Shown here: positions 29,254-43,276 of the stretch, one piece after another
How positions within the stretch are numbered: position 1 is the stretch's first letter
How the letters are laid out: the number at the start of each line of letters is the position of its first letter
DNA from: Pseudorasbora parva
Taxonomy: Eukaryota; Chordata; Actinopteri; Cypriniformes; Gobionidae
Assembly: GCF_024679245.1 (NCBI RefSeq)
Contig: NC_090191.1
Span: 36,933,638 to 36,997,637 of the forward strand
Direction: 5' to 3'
Length of the DNA stretch: 64,000 bases
Position numbers and translations under genes: made by a program
The notes under the pieces: model-generated
Databases searched by the model: none
What the model saw: only the letters and a program-made list of their open reading frames with translations
What the model was told of the DNA's origin: nothing

Positions 29254-30780
29254 GAGTGATTTTTTTTAATGTCAACAAACTCAACACTTTTCTTGGAAGC
29301 ATCTGTAGCTATCCAGATCAACTACATAACAATCCAATCATAATTTAGAGTAAGTATCACATGGCATGTTCGGAGTACAAACATCATAAAATGTCTTTTT
29401 TCATAATGTACACTAACTTATGACTATTAGGCAAATAGGAGATTGTGTACGCAAACATGAATGAAAATACACACAGGCTTCCCCTAACACCCACTCACAG
29501 CAGTCTAGAAACTATTGCCATGTTCTTATTATGCTCATAAGTGTGTGTCTGCACGTGTGGTGTCTGCAAGAGATAAGAGGATGATCACACACAATCCCCC
29601 ATGACGAATGAAGCACAGAGCAGCACTGACTCCAGCAGGGAACTGCCTGTTCTCCATCTCTGATACACACATGCGCACACGTGTCAATGTAAGGTCAGAC
29701 TGACATTACAGTCTTTGACCACATGACCAACAAGGCTGAACATTTGAAAGGAGCACACATACTGATGGGAATACCTTAATAGACCTAAAAGTTTTAGGTC
29801 GACGCATAGAGCAGAGAATAGACTGGGCACATGACTTGCTTGATGTAAAAAAAAAAAAAACGTATAAAACGCAATAATTTGCAAAAAACAATAACTTGCA
29901 GTCTCGCTCTGTCTGACATGCACGCGCACGCACACACGAACGATTTGCTAACACACTGCTGGTCACTTTCAGAAGTTGTAGCGATGCTTTCTTTTCCCAG
30001 AGAGAATGTGAAACACAAATGGTTTCATTCTCCTTTTTTATTTAAATAGATTTTACACTCGAATATAGTATCACATATCGAATATCGCAATATTTAACAA
30101 GATTACAAATTTGTATTTCCCATTTGAATGGTCAGCGTATGAGGTGGCTGCTGCTTGCGTTGCGACCTATATGCTTTATCTTCAAATTTGATGAAATGGT
30201 TCTCTAATCATTTGCTTATTATGTCATGCATACATCCCTCAAGTGCATACTGCATTCCCTTTTTCTTGCTCTCTCAGCCATTTCAACTGTTTGCCAAAAA
30301 ATACTTAAAGCACTGTGTATCTAATTTGTATCTTTATTGTATTTTATTTATTTGTGCCATTTTAAAAAAATAAACATTTTTAAAAGTTTAAAATCATCTT
30401 GTACTGTGTGTAAGCTTCTGTGTGTAACAAAATTACCTTATTGTAAAAACACAAATACATTGAGTGAAGAAACATATATAGTTATCGTCTTTGGTGGCCA
30501 AGGCTAAATGAAAATCAGATAAAGCAATTGTGTCTTCAGAATACTTGGATATTACAGCTTCATTCATATCATATGGATGACTGTTACGATGTGTCATGAA
30601 CTTTTTGAAGCTTGAAAATATTGATTGCCTACAAATTCAATGGAAGGACAAAAAAGTGTACAATAACATAAAAAATATTGATATGTTAGTTGTCCCGTGT
30701 GGTTTTGAAAATGCGGTAAATTTGCTGATATTAAATTTATATTGATCAAATTATCATGACAAAACTACTAAAAACTGACC

Positions 30781-30808
<28 letters not shown>
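30781..30808. repeat. poly(A) run
   Basis: About 28 consecutive A. No recognisable retroposon body directly upstream. Confidence 0.85.
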
Positions 30809-30811
<3 letters not shown>

Positions 30812-33800
30812 CCATAACCATGATGTATGTGTATGTCCAAACAAAGCATAAAAAATTCATTTACAGCTATTGCTTTTCCCTGACAATATTGCTTGGCTAT
30901 TGAATAAATCTATATTTTTAATGTATTTATGTGTGCATTTATATATCCAACAGCTCAAATAATCCAGAAGCATGTCATCTAAATAAGCAGAAACTCTTAC
31001 ATGAATTAGGGTGGTCAAAAATTTTATGAGACATTTTACTAAACAATCATCATATTTAAATGTCACGTGTATCGTATCTGTAATAATAAGAAGATGGTAC
31101 TTTTAGTTATTAAGCTGGTGAGCGATGAAGTAGTTTAAAAAGGGCGAGTACTAACAGGTCAATGAATAAGAACACCCATCCCTCCGTGTCCCAGAAGCAT
31201 CTGCCATGTCCCACATTCAGTCTCTCTCTCTCTACCCGAGAGATGCTCCATTACTTTACTTAGCCTTATATTTTTAGCCCGTAGCACAGGCCAGCTTCCC
31301 TCCATCACCCAGATGTGTCACTTCACCACTCTATCAGCCCAGCTTCCTGCCACAACAAACCTTTCAGCAAAATACACTGAAAGACGCAGAGGTCAAAATC
31401 AAAATCTCTGCAAAGAAAGAGCACATTTGCCACTTCGACGGAGGCCTCAGCTGATATTGAACACCTCCAGATATAGGGCAGCTGTTTATCTGTGTGGCTG
31501 ACCGTCCTGACACCTGACTGGCAGAAGGCTGCTAATTCCACGATCCTCTTTAAAGGCGTGTATACATGACGACCACAAACTTCCTGTCATTGTCCCCCCA
31601 GCAGGTGAATGGCATTCCAGAGCAGATTCACAAACAGACACCACAATAGGGGCAACAAAAACATGTGGTGAGACTTCTTGGCCCTTTGGGTATTGTTACG
31701 CACTGCCAAAAAGGGTTTTGCTACATCCTTAGGCCAATGTTCTAGAGTATACACACAACTATAAATAAACATGAAGCTAAAAAAAAAACCACACATTTGT
31801 TTGATGCTATAAAAACGGAACTGGGAAAATCAGTGCAAATGGGATAATAAAAAAAAAGGAAAAAAAAGAAAAGTAGGTCGGTTTATGTGGAATGGTGCAC
31901 CGCAATGCGTTAGCTGCTTCAGCAGGTGATGTAACCCAGCCAAACTTTGGACAGGGAGTTTAACGCCCATCTGACTCAAAGTTAATCATTCCCTTCTCCT
32001 GCTCTCAATTAATAACCAGAAAAAGTGTGTATATTGATTTTTTTTTCCTTCACACTGTCAATAACAAACAAGTTCAGTTGACAAATTCATGGGTCCGTCT
32101 ATCCTAAATGAAGCATGCAAAACACATTTAAACATGTCATTTTAATTATCAAAGAAGGGTTTTAAGGGATAAAATTATTGACTGCAGGGGGCCTTTAACT
32201 TAGATATCCATTTAAAATGTACGGCCTTTCTTATTTGGGGAAAATGGTTAGCAAATATTCATAACTCATCTTGTAGCACAGTTTTTGTCCAATTAAATAA
32301 TCTCTTAAATGACAAGCAAAGTACCAAAAGCATAACAAATAATGGTTGAGAGCTTTGTTGTCACACCTCAATTTAGGAAATGCATTCATCCCCTTTTTCA
32401 AGTGTGACCCACTAATGAAGGGTTGATCTGCATCAACCAATCTACTCTTTTACCCAATACAACATACCTACTTTACAACTCACAGTGCTAACTAACCACC
32501 AGGTTTGGATTCGATGCTAACCAGTATTCACAACACCATAATAATGACATCTCTGCGTATAACAAATCTGAGGCTGTCCATCTCATGTCACACACTTAGA
32601 GTCCTGATATGAGCTCTGTTTCTGTTTGACTCTGCACAACACAGTGCTGTGCTAAAACCCCCACGGCCCTGCCTGTTCCTATGACAGATCATGTGCATAG
32701 ATATTTCCAGACATCAGATAAATCACCCAAGACCTGAGGAATAAAACAAAAATGACCTACTGTGATCAAACTGTGAGGACAGCCTATAGGGTAAACGGAA
32801 TATGCTTTAAAAGCAGACCTTGCACAAAGAGGGAATTATGGGATTGAGATATTAAAATTAGAGGGCAAAATGAAAAGGATTAGCCTAATTTTTTTCAGGT
32901 TTACCGCAAGTTAAGCATGCATTTCCCTCCCAAACAAAATGTTGAACTTATCCATTTAAACTTTATGTCTCACATAGCAAAAGTTTAATAAATAGAACTA
33001 ATGTTGTAATTAACTAAACTATAATTGCTTATTTTGAAACTAAAACCAAAAGAAATCACTTAAAATTAAATCAACTTTAAATGTAATAAAGTATTTAAGA
33101 CATTTAAACTTATTTCAACTAGTTCCCAAGACAGCATCTCATTTTCATTAAGTTTACCATGGTGTACTAAAACTACTAAAACTGAATGACACGCACACAT
33201 ATACACACTAATAGATATTAGACTAGACACATAAAAAAAAACACTATTAAACATGGAAAAAAACACCAAAATTACAAAGAAACTAAAAATACAACAGCAA
33301 AAAAGTTAATATAAAAACAGAAACATTCAAAAGGATAGAAATTATAATAGCACCTCAATAATACCAAACTGAACAGTGAATAGAATTATCTATCGATTCT
33401 CCAAATCACGTGTCCTCTGTAGTGTCGTGGAAAAATAGGATATAAAATTAAATTATAAATCAATAAGCAATTCCTAGCCACATAGACATTACTTTCTGTG
33501 ACAGAATGTAGTAATAAAAAAACGGAACATTCCTTTAACACCGATTTCAAATAATATATTTTCTTTATTCAAACATGAGACGTATGAGATTACAGATGGC
33601 GCACAATCATTCAAAACAGTAAAAAATGAACTCTGACTCACAGATGACAAACTCCAGGTAACTTTATCAACCTCCATCCAAAAGAACAAAGTGTGCTTCA
33701 CTGCAGAAAAATGAGAAAAAAAGACGAGTGCAGAGATCTGTGACGATCCGCTGTCGCTTAGAGACGCTGGAATGTAAACACCATGTGAGGCAGTGAGATC

Positions 33801-34186
33801 ACTGTGGGCAACACACACACTCCTTCAGTCGAATGCGAGTGACACCAAAGTGTCTGTTCCCTTATCGGTGTGCCTCGCCATAAATATTTTAAAGGTAGGA
33901 TGAAAGAAGTCTCAAAAGACACACTCTCACTGGAACAGACAGTTCTGGAACCGCGTCCTTAGGGGGCCGTTCACACAGGACACGTTCTTGAAACAGCTAG
34001 AGTGAAAGTGCAGAGGTCTCTCTCAAAACGCATTCTTTAAAGTTGAACTTTTTATGACAGTGGCTTAGACATGGCACATTCATGGTGCAAGATGTAGAAA
34101 TCCAAATTAAGACATACTTATTGAGAAAAAAAAGTCTCACCATTAGAAGCCATGTCCCAAGCACACAATTATAACTATTTTCCATT

Positions 34187-34797
34187 TTAAAGGTCCCGTT
34201 CTACATATGTTTTCGAAGCTTTGATTATGTTTACAGTGTGCAATATAACATGAGTTCATGTTTTGCGTGTAAAAAAAAACAGTATTTTTCAAAAAATGTA
34301 CTTATCTGTACAGCGCTGTTTTCTCTGTCCTAAAAACGGCCTGATGATTTCCTTGTTCTATGAAGTCCCTTCTTTTAGAAATACGTAATGAGTTCTGATT
34401 GGGCCAGCGCTTCCCGTGTTGTGATTGGACAGCAGCTTAGCACACTTTGCACGGAAAGGTCCCGCCTCTTACCATAACGGGGAGATGCAAGCGCTGAATG
34501 CGCGCTCTTCTCCACGTGAGAGAGCAACAACTCCACACCCCTTTTTTGCGTGTTCTTGTGGGCGGAGGGTTAGTCAACAAACGATTCTAGTGACATCATT
34601 ACATCCCTGCACTTCCTGCTGTAGTCCAAACCGGCCGTTCGCTGTAGGCTTTGAAAGGGAACTTCTGTTAAATAAAATATCTTGCTTGGCATTGAACTTT
34701 GAGCTTTATAATTTTACAGGTATTATTTATGCTCTAACAGCAACATTCCACACTAACTAAAGTTTGAAAGATGAATCGCGAAGAACGGGACCTTTAA
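34187..34797. mobile_element. TTAA-flanked non-autonomous element
   Basis: TTAA, then AGGTCCCGTTCT at the left; AGAACGGGACCT, then TTAA at the right: a perfect 12-bp terminal inverted repeat. About 610 bp without coding content. piggyBac/Kolobok-like by target site. The right TTAA is shared with the next element. Confidence 0.82.
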
Positions 34798-35182
34798 GGT
34801 GCAGTGTGTAATATTTATGAGGATCTAGGGTCAGAGATGTAGTAATATAATATACATAACTATGTTTTTAGTGGTGTATAAAGACCTTATATAATGAACA
34901 GTCATGTTTTCATTGCCTTAGAATGAGCCATTTCTATCTACATACTCCGCAGGTCTCCTTATAGTGAAGTCACCATTTTGCCCTGCCCACAGTGGCCCTA
35001 AACGGACAAAATGCTCTACAGAGAGCTAGCTAGTCTCTGCTGTCTCAGACGAAGACATCTTTGTCCTGTGTCAGCCACCGTAGATTCTCTAGGTGCTTTG
35101 AAAGGGAGGGGTGAGCAGTGGGCGGTTGCAATTCATAAGCTCACCACTAGATGCCGCTGAAATGTACACAGTGCACCTTTAA
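34794..35182. mobile_element. TTAA-flanked element, GGTGCAGTGTG type, copy 1
   Basis: Begins TTAAGGTGCAGTGTGTAATA and ends CACAGTGCACCTTTAA. Interior includes GACATCTTTGTCCTGTGTCA. A longer copy with the same ends lies at 51159-51818. It starts at the TTAA that ends the previous element. Confidence 0.8.
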
Positions 35183-36319
35183 CTATTTTTCAATAATATT
35201 TCAAGCACTGCAAAACCATGGTGAACATTGTGCATCTGAAGTGTCTCAGCTGAAGGATAATCTATTGTTTAATTACACATACTGGCCAAGTTCTCTTATC
35301 TCTTATATTTACGGTGGCCAATATATTGTGTATGTAACAAGCAATGTATTTATTATACTGTAATTTAAATAACTTCAAAAAAGAATGTAAATGACAATGC
35401 CATTTCTGCTGCTGTTCATAAATACCTGTTGTGATGTTGTACAATGCTCCTCTAGCATGTCACCCAAAATGTATCGCCATCAGTGTCCCAATATGTAGTG
35501 ACCAGTGTACTTGCTCCTTACTAGGGTTGTCACCTAATAGTCAACTAAATGTTTGTCGATGAGAAGAGGCTTAGTCAACCAAATTTTAAGTAGTCTGTTA
35601 GTCACAGTAAGTGGCGAAGTCACGCAGTCCATGATGGACAAATTAACAGCATAAACCATTAACACGGCTAGTCTATGTGGTAGGATATCCAGATGTTCGT
35701 CTATCATTCACTGAACTCAAATTTGTAATAATATAAAAATAATTTATATTTTTAAAGGCCCATTATTATGGTTTAGTATTGCTTTGTAATGTAGAACAAT
35801 GTTAGAAATATTGCATAGAATATCCTTCTCAGCCAGCAGCCTTATGTCCTGTGTGAAAGCCTGATGCAGATTCAAAGAGATTATCAGCCAATCAGCGCAT
35901 AACACACTTACAGACTGACACACATGGCACAAATGGTGTCAAAGCAATGACCACAGAGGAAAGTAGGCCACTATATGGCGCAGAGAGCAAATGTAACACA
36001 GTTGGACCAAATGTGAGATGGCACTGGATGGTACTGTAGGAATTTTGTGTGTGTTGTGTGTGTGTATTTGTGGGATCTAGAAGCAGTCTGGCTCAGTCCG
36101 GCGCCATACAAAGAAACCTTTCAATATGGAGTTTGGTTGGAGAGAGAGCAGAACCAGGAACAGGCTCACACACACAGACAAGAAACATACACTCACATCA
36201 CATGCTAAATGTACAGATACATTTACATGGGCAGACACAAATGAACCCATGCTATTGCTAGCACTATACACTAGTTTCAGGAACTGAAGTTATTTGAAGA
36301 GATCAGCAGATATTAAATC

Positions 36320-38120
36320 AGAGCTGCACGATTAATCGCTGATCTTGATTCAAACACCCAAGCGATCTCATTCCTAAATGACAATGTTTCTCCCGTGTCG
36401 ATTAAACCTTTGACAAAATCACATCGGAACATTCAAATACTCGTTGGTGCAGCCGCTGAGCCGCTGTTTAAAACAGTCTTTTCACACAGTTTCATTATTC
36501 CAGTTACAAATATTCATATCAGAAGTACTGGGATAAAAGTTTATAGTTCGGAACATAAACACTGATGGCTACACATTGGCTATGAAAAGAACATCCCTTT
36601 TTGAAAGCAACATGGCGCTTGTAATAACGATTTTTTTTTGATTACATCATTATTACTGAATCATTTAACGACATTCATCCAGTAATGAAACGAGTGAAGT
36701 ATGTACCAGTGAGTCAATCATTAATTCTGATCAATTAAGCATTTTAAATCTGCAGTCCATTTTTGTCGCCATCTGTTTGTAAATCTGCAATTGCTCCTCA
36801 GCGTGGATGAATCTAATGTTATGAGGAGTACGTGCGGCTGTCAGTCACCGCACCGGTGAGGATACTGTACTTCAGAATCACAGATTCTACGTCTTTGAAG
36901 TATGAACAAAATAAGAACTTGTCCTCTTAGCAAGTTACATGTCTGACACTTTTGTTCTGACCAACTGAGAAAAAAGCCTTACAATAAAATCATACTACCA
37001 ACGGTGCTTAAATTTAGCGATCACTTAGCTCATATCATATCAAACCGTGCAAATCATTAATATTGTTATACGTTGTACTCAAATTGTTAATGTTAACAAC
37101 ATCAGCATTGCATGATATGTGCAGTGTTGTCACGATACCAAAATTATGACTTCGATATGATACCAGACTAAAATACCTCAATACTGATACTAAACAGATG
37201 ATATGATTAATACGACAACATAACTTATGTTTCATTGTTGTATTTTTTTAACTTAAAATTCACTTGGCCAGCATGTTCCTGCGCTGGTTTTTGACCATTC
37301 CCTCCTCTAATTGCTGTAATAACTACCAATGTGAGCATCCTTACAGAGATCACATTATCAATCATGTTATCATTCACTAACCTTTCACTTCTCAACAGGT
37401 TGGGATGACCAAAATCTGATTTCATGATACGCGTAATTTAATATTTTTTGAATGTAATTTTATAATAATTATATATAGATTTTTAATTGTATATAACAGT
37501 GCTTTATTTTTCAGCTACTTTAGGTCTATTTAACAGCAAGTCAAGAAAGAAAGAAAAAAAACTAATATAAAACTGCTTAGTCTTCATTCTATAATTTAAC
37601 TATACACTGATTCTTAATAAATATATTTTAGTTATTTAGCCAAGCATGTGGTGGTTTTCTATTTTCATTGGTGTTTGATTAGCATTAATCACACAGAATA
37701 TTAGAAAAGGCTATAAATGATCCGCCACCTGCAGCATCCTCACATGCGATATTGCCTAATAGACCCCTCCTTTATGTGTACAGATGTGACGCAATGACGC
37801 AAAGACATGGTTGCATTTTCAGTGGAAAGCTACCAGTACCACTCAAATTATGACTCATTATTACAAGCTTACCGTTGTGAATCAGGCTAAGGTAAAGGAC
37901 TGGCTGGGTATGTAATTGCTAAAAAATGGATTTTGGATCATTTTTAACCAAAAAGAGTAAAGGACTGTGGATTTAAATACACTGCAGCAATAAACATTTT
38001 GTCAGTACCTCTAGTAAATTACATTATTTTGTTTAGTTGTCTGTTCAGAACTGTGAGAGAATCGTGATTTTTTTTTTTTGTGTGTGAAAAAGTTATGATT
38101 TCCAATTAATCACGCAGCTC
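36320..38120. mobile_element. Probable hAT-like element, AGCTGCACGATTAAT ends
   Basis: Left end GAGCTGCACGATTAATCG, right end TTAATCACGCAGCTC, inverted relative to one another and typical of teleost hAT repeats. No exact 8-bp duplication was found, and a fragment starting GCAGTGTTGTCACGATACC (37122) appears inside, so the region may be composite. Confidence 0.5.
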
Positions 38121-38255
38121 AACTAATGAACAATTAAGTAGAAAAGTCTGAATAGCAGCAAAGAATATGAGTCAAATTGATTAGATCTATCTCTAGCTAT
38201 TAGTCTTGTTCTGGAAACCAAACGAGGACTTGAGGGAAAAGACAACAAGCACACA

Positions 38256-38258
38256 AAT

Positions 38259-38302
<44 letters not shown>
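38256..38302. repeat. (AC)n microsatellite
   Basis: Pure AC repeat of about 22 units in cdk17 intron 1. Confidence 0.92.
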
Positions 38303-38304
<2 letters not shown>

Positions 38305-38873
38305 TCCTTGCATGTTTCAAATATCTTTCATTGTGAGGGGTGCAGGATCCAGGGCTACAGGCTACAATAGTTTTTCTCTCATAACACCCGGATAACACAC
38401 CATAAGAGTTTGCCCTCATTTAGGTCTGTATTACACCCCTCTCTTCCTGTGTTTGGTAACTGGTTGTTCCTCCTGAAAGGTTAACATTGTTTAACTAGCC
38501 ATTGGCAGATTACAGAACCATTTGGGGAAGTTTCCGCATGACTTGGCAAATACTTAATGTCAATCTCAGAGTCCTGAATCACAAACAGCAGCACAACATG
38601 ACAGGAATATGATGTCATTACAGTGATGAGAGGGACATGCATGAACTCTCTAATTAGGTCATTTCCTGTGAGGTTCGCCACTTCTTCTTTAAGGAAGGCA
38701 GAAAAGAAGGTTCTGAACAATCCGTGGCCATGCTCACCTCCAATAATAATTAATATATTTTATAATTAATAACTGAGCCAAAGAAAGTGGAATAATCACA
38801 GTTGGAGCAGTCACTGTCAATACAGAAAATGTGATGGCAACAGATCTGGGACATATCCTTGAGAATGAGAATT

Positions 38874-39832
38874 AAGCGGACTTTCCACCGAAGGAACTTT
38901 ACCCAGGAACCAGGAAATTTGGGGTGGTACTCGGTGTGTTTTGACCGCAGGAACCAGGGTCTAAATGAAGTTCCGGGTAAATATTTCCCCCTCCAAATGC
39001 CCTGCTCGCGAGGTAGTACTTTTTCAAAGTTCAGGAATGGCGGGACTTGGGCGCTGAACATGCTGATTGATTTAGCATTTTATTTCAACCGACATTTTTA
39101 AAAGTCTTTTGCAAGGTTCTCTTGTCAACATGAGCGCGATGCGCGCTGTCACGTCATGTAAGGACCCGACAGCGCGCATCGCGCTCATGTTGACAAGAGA
39201 GGAAAGTTCATTTTTCTGAGGGGTAAACTTTTTATTTCGTAAGTTATGAAGATAATGTTGGAATAATGACAAAGCGTATATTGCCCAAGGCAGTTTTTAC
39301 TTTAAATGCACCTGACAGAAGAATTAGTTATTTCTGAGATGATTATTACACTTTACAACAAATAAATAGCTTATATAATACTGTATTAGTCCTGGTGGCC
39401 GTTAAGAGTTGCTATGGCTACAGTTAACACATTCCAGCTGGTGGAGAAAACAGCGTTGACATTTTTGATGCGGCAGACAAACTGCATGTGACAAAATGAT
39501 TGCGATTGAAAGTCATCACATGTAAACGCCAGATCGGTTTAGATAACGTCTCATGTAAACAGTCCACTAAATCTTTCAATCGGAATGACAAAAAAAGTGT
39601 GCTTGTAAACGTGGCTAGTGTCGCGTAAAAATGATTACTGTCCGTCACTGACTTGAAGGAGCAGTCGCGCGCAGTCCTACATCACCGGACTAATTTGCCT
39701 AATCTTCACGGTACTTTAGATCACGGTGGAAACGCAGACAGTTACAGGTCTGGGGGGGTTGAAAAGTTCCTGTAAAAAAAGTTCCTGTTACAAATTGTTC
39801 CGAGTAATTTTGGTGGAAAAGGGGCTTTAGAG
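38874..39832 (+). mobile_element. Interspersed element family B, copy 2
   Basis: Left end GCGGACTTTCCACCGAAGGA, right end TTTTGGTGGAAAAGGGGCTT, matching the 23-kb copy in inverted orientation. Contains the perfect GC-rich inverted repeat at 39118-39200, which I did not find in copy 1. Confidence 0.65.
39118..39200. repeat. Perfect 33-bp GC-rich inverted repeat, 17-nt loop
   Basis: Arms 39118-39150 and 39168-39200 are exact reverse complements (core ATGAGCGCGATGCGCGCTGT). The loop is 39151-39167. Strikingly GC/CpG-rich in an AT-rich setting. Confidence 0.95.
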
Positions 39833-40443
39833 AGAAAACCAGAGAGACACAATAAAGAGGAGAAAAATGGAGAGAATTCTGGTTACCAAAAGCAACATGC
39901 CCTTTCTAGAAGACATTTACATTGCTAACAGGGTCCAAAAACTGTGAACCACTTCATGAACGTGAACTATTCAGCATAGAGGTAAAGACATGAGCTGAAA
40001 AACAACTTTCATATCACGGCCTCAACTGTACCAAAAATATATTATTAAAAATACCTATTCACATACATATATATTATGTATATGTATCAGAAAGAGACTA
40101 ATATAAAATATATAATAAGCCACATTATTAAATCACAAAGGTTGGCTTTTTTTTTAAATCCCACCATGATAAATCACATGAATATACATTATGTATTAAT
40201 TATATTATGAGATTAGTAGCTACCAGCAGTTCATATGACTATACTACTACTAATAACAATAATAATAAAATATAATTATAAAACATATTTAGTATATTTA
40301 ATTGAATAGAATTAACACAAATAATATTTTATAATTATATAACTAATAATATTAATACAATTTAAATAAAAATATATAATACATTATATATTATTAATTA
40401 TATAATAAATTTAATAAATATAATACATTTAACAAATATAATC

Positions 40444-40449
<6 letters not shown>

Positions 40450-40488
<39 letters not shown>

Positions 40489-40620
40489 CAACATAAAAGG
40501 TTATAATGGTCGACCAAGAACGGATGACTTAATTAGTTAGATTGGCTACCAGTAACTCATAAGACTTTAGAACATACAATAATATTATTAATAATAATTA
40601 TTATTATTATTATTATTAAA
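40450..40620. repeat. (AAT)n low-complexity region
   Basis: AAT/ATT trinucleotide runs at 40450-40485 and 40580-40618 within a long AT-rich stretch. Confidence 0.85.
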
Positions 40621-42394
40621 TACATAATACAGATTATTATATTTAATAGAATAATTATATAACAAATTAAAAATAATACAAAACATTTTATAAATACAAA
40701 AATTCCATAATTTAATGCGAAAACTTTGTTGTTTTTTTATTATCAAATTTTGTTTTTCAAATTAATTATTGTGCTGGCAGTATATGCTTCTTTTTTTTTG
40801 TAGCTAGACATTTTGTAAACGCCTTAAACTCCTCTTAGAAAAGGTTAGTTGTTTTGTTTTGGTACCCATTAATAAGTCTCACAAGAACGTGTCCAATCAT
40901 GCAGGCAGGTGAGCCTGACCCCAGTCTAATTTCTAAAAACAAAAAAGTCAACTCATTCAGGCAACCAAAACCCATTTCAAAAGTAATCAGGAAGATTGAT
41001 GAATGATGTTCTGTGGCTTACGTGAGAAAGACGGTCTGATCTTTAAGAAAGACCAGAGCAGAGACCAACAGATGGAACAATGCTGACTTTTGTATCCGGT
41101 TTGTCTGACTATAGGCTTTTATGAAAAGTTTGTGGTGGGAGGAAGCAAGTGGGTGTGCAGTCAGAGGTGTATGTACTGTATGCAGAGCATCAGCTGTTCT
41201 TCAACAAATTAACGGTATCCCATCGTGTCCTTGACCTACTGAATGTACAAGAACCCCACTGCAAAGAGAACAAGAGACATTGATTCTCATATAACAACCC
41301 ACTGCCTCACTGCGAGGAGCTTTGCACAGGTCAAGTTACATTAATGCCTGCAACAATGTGTTTCCTCCGTCTCTTACCTTACCTTACCCACAAACACCAT
41401 GAGACCAAATCATTGCATGATTCTAGAGTGAGAAACATGCTGGCTACTTTATTTTCTCACATTTACACCAGTGGCGACGTTTCACAAAAAACCTGAGGTA
41501 TGGCATAAAGTCCGTCTGGCAATACAACAACAACATTCAAATTAGCTTATATCTAAACAAAATGTGTTATGTGAAATGTGCCACTTCTGATTAAACTGAA
41601 AGTTTCCTAGAGACAGCATTGTATAAATGACGGTACCATACAAAACTAGTGTCTAATGACAAAGGTTAATATTTTGTATTTTATATTATCTTGTATTTCA
41701 GAGTACATCACACGTGCACATCACACATTCATGTACGTCACTGCGTAGCCTACAATGTGACTAACGTTATATAAACATGCAATATCGTTGACGAAAAAAG
41801 ACAAGTCTAAAATGTATTTTAAAAATAAAAACTTGAACAAAAAGCAATGGTTTTGGTTTTGTCTGGGAAAAAAGAAGAGTGTTCGTGCTGGCAGTTGCCA
41901 GATTTCAGTCATTTAAATCCCTCAATCAAAGCTTTTTTGTGAAAAGAACATGTATACTATCCGGTGTTTTACCTAAACATGTGCAATCTGGCAACCATAT
42001 GCACGCAAGCTCTCTCTCGTGCACATGCGCAGATCTGAAACAAGTAAACAAGTAAGATGCATATTATCAATCTCCATTTGAGATGTTCTGCTTAAAGTGT
42101 CATTCAGTCGTTCTGTGTTCTGTCAGGACTCACGAGCTGCTTCGCTGAACAACTGAACTTGTGTGAGCTGGTGAAATAAGCCAATAAGAGCAGAGCTCAA
42201 CATTAGTCCTTTACATTATCCTAGGGACAATTTCTAGGGTTGTAAATGGACCTGTAAAACTATCTGGACAATTTTTGCTCTTAAATAAGCTACATACCCT
42301 CTATGTATCGATATCGGAGAACACTTTAACATTGTTCAATTGTAAACATTGTTTCAACTCATTTAACCTGTTTCAACCTTTAAAAGGAAACAAC

Positions 42395-42904
42395 TACCAT
42401 GTTTTCCAGACTATAAGTCACACTTTTTTTTCATAGTTTGGCTGGTCCTGCGACTTCTAGTCAGGTGCGACTTATATATCAAATTTAATTCATACTGACT
42501 GACAAGAATATACATTTAGCTACGTATATAGCCACAAGAGGGCGCTCTATGCTGCTCCTGCAGCCTAGACAGCAACTTAGAAAGACTGAACACAAATAAA
42601 ATGCCCCCCATCCCCTTCAGCTCTGGCCATCTTGCTTTCAGTCCGCAATTCGCTTTCTTTGTTTTCTTTATTGCAGTTAAAGTAAACTCTGCTTTTCGCC
42701 AGTCCCTCACAAGTTTCTGACTCATGTCAGGCTTTCTTTCTGCAGCTTGATTACGCACAGTGAGCGGGCGGTCTCTTTCCTCTGCCGTAACGTGACTTTT
42801 AGTCCAGTGCGACTTATATATGTTTTTTTTCCTCTTCATGACGCATATTTGACTGATGCTACTTATAGTCCGGAATAAGTAGTTATAGTCCAGAAAATAC
42901 GGTA
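42395..42904. mobile_element. Non-autonomous DNA element, 'CCAGACTATAAGT' type
   Basis: Left TACCATGTTTTCCAGACTAT and right ATAGTCCAGAAAATACGGTA are inverted repeats with one or two mismatches. Both ends adjoin TA. Internal subterminal copies CGACTTATATAT occur in both orientations. About 510 bp. Confidence 0.7.
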
Positions 42905-43276
42905 GCTATGTTCAAACTGTCAACTCAAGGTAAACAAACAAATGTATTATATGATTTAAAAAATGTTTCAGTCACTCAGTATGCATTTTTAAAGGGATAC
43001 TCTACCACTTTTTCATATTAAACTTTTTGAGTTTGTCACACCACAGAAAAATGTTATTAACCACCCAGCCAAATTTAAATGATAATAAAAGTTGCCAAGT
43101 AAATAAAATAAGAGATCAAAATCTTGAAAAAATGAGCAGTATTCTCTGCTCTCAAACGCTGGCTGTGCCAAAACCACCCCCACTCGCGGGAAAGCTACCT
43201 CCGCCTCACTCAAATGTCACCGCTACAGCCGGAATGGATGCTCCTAGCAGCTTATTAATTGGGTTTACAAAGCCAT

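Noticed and set aside
40450..40620. Possible CRISPR-like regular repeats
   Set aside because: Simple AAT trinucleotide repetition with no spacer structure; the genome is a vertebrate one.
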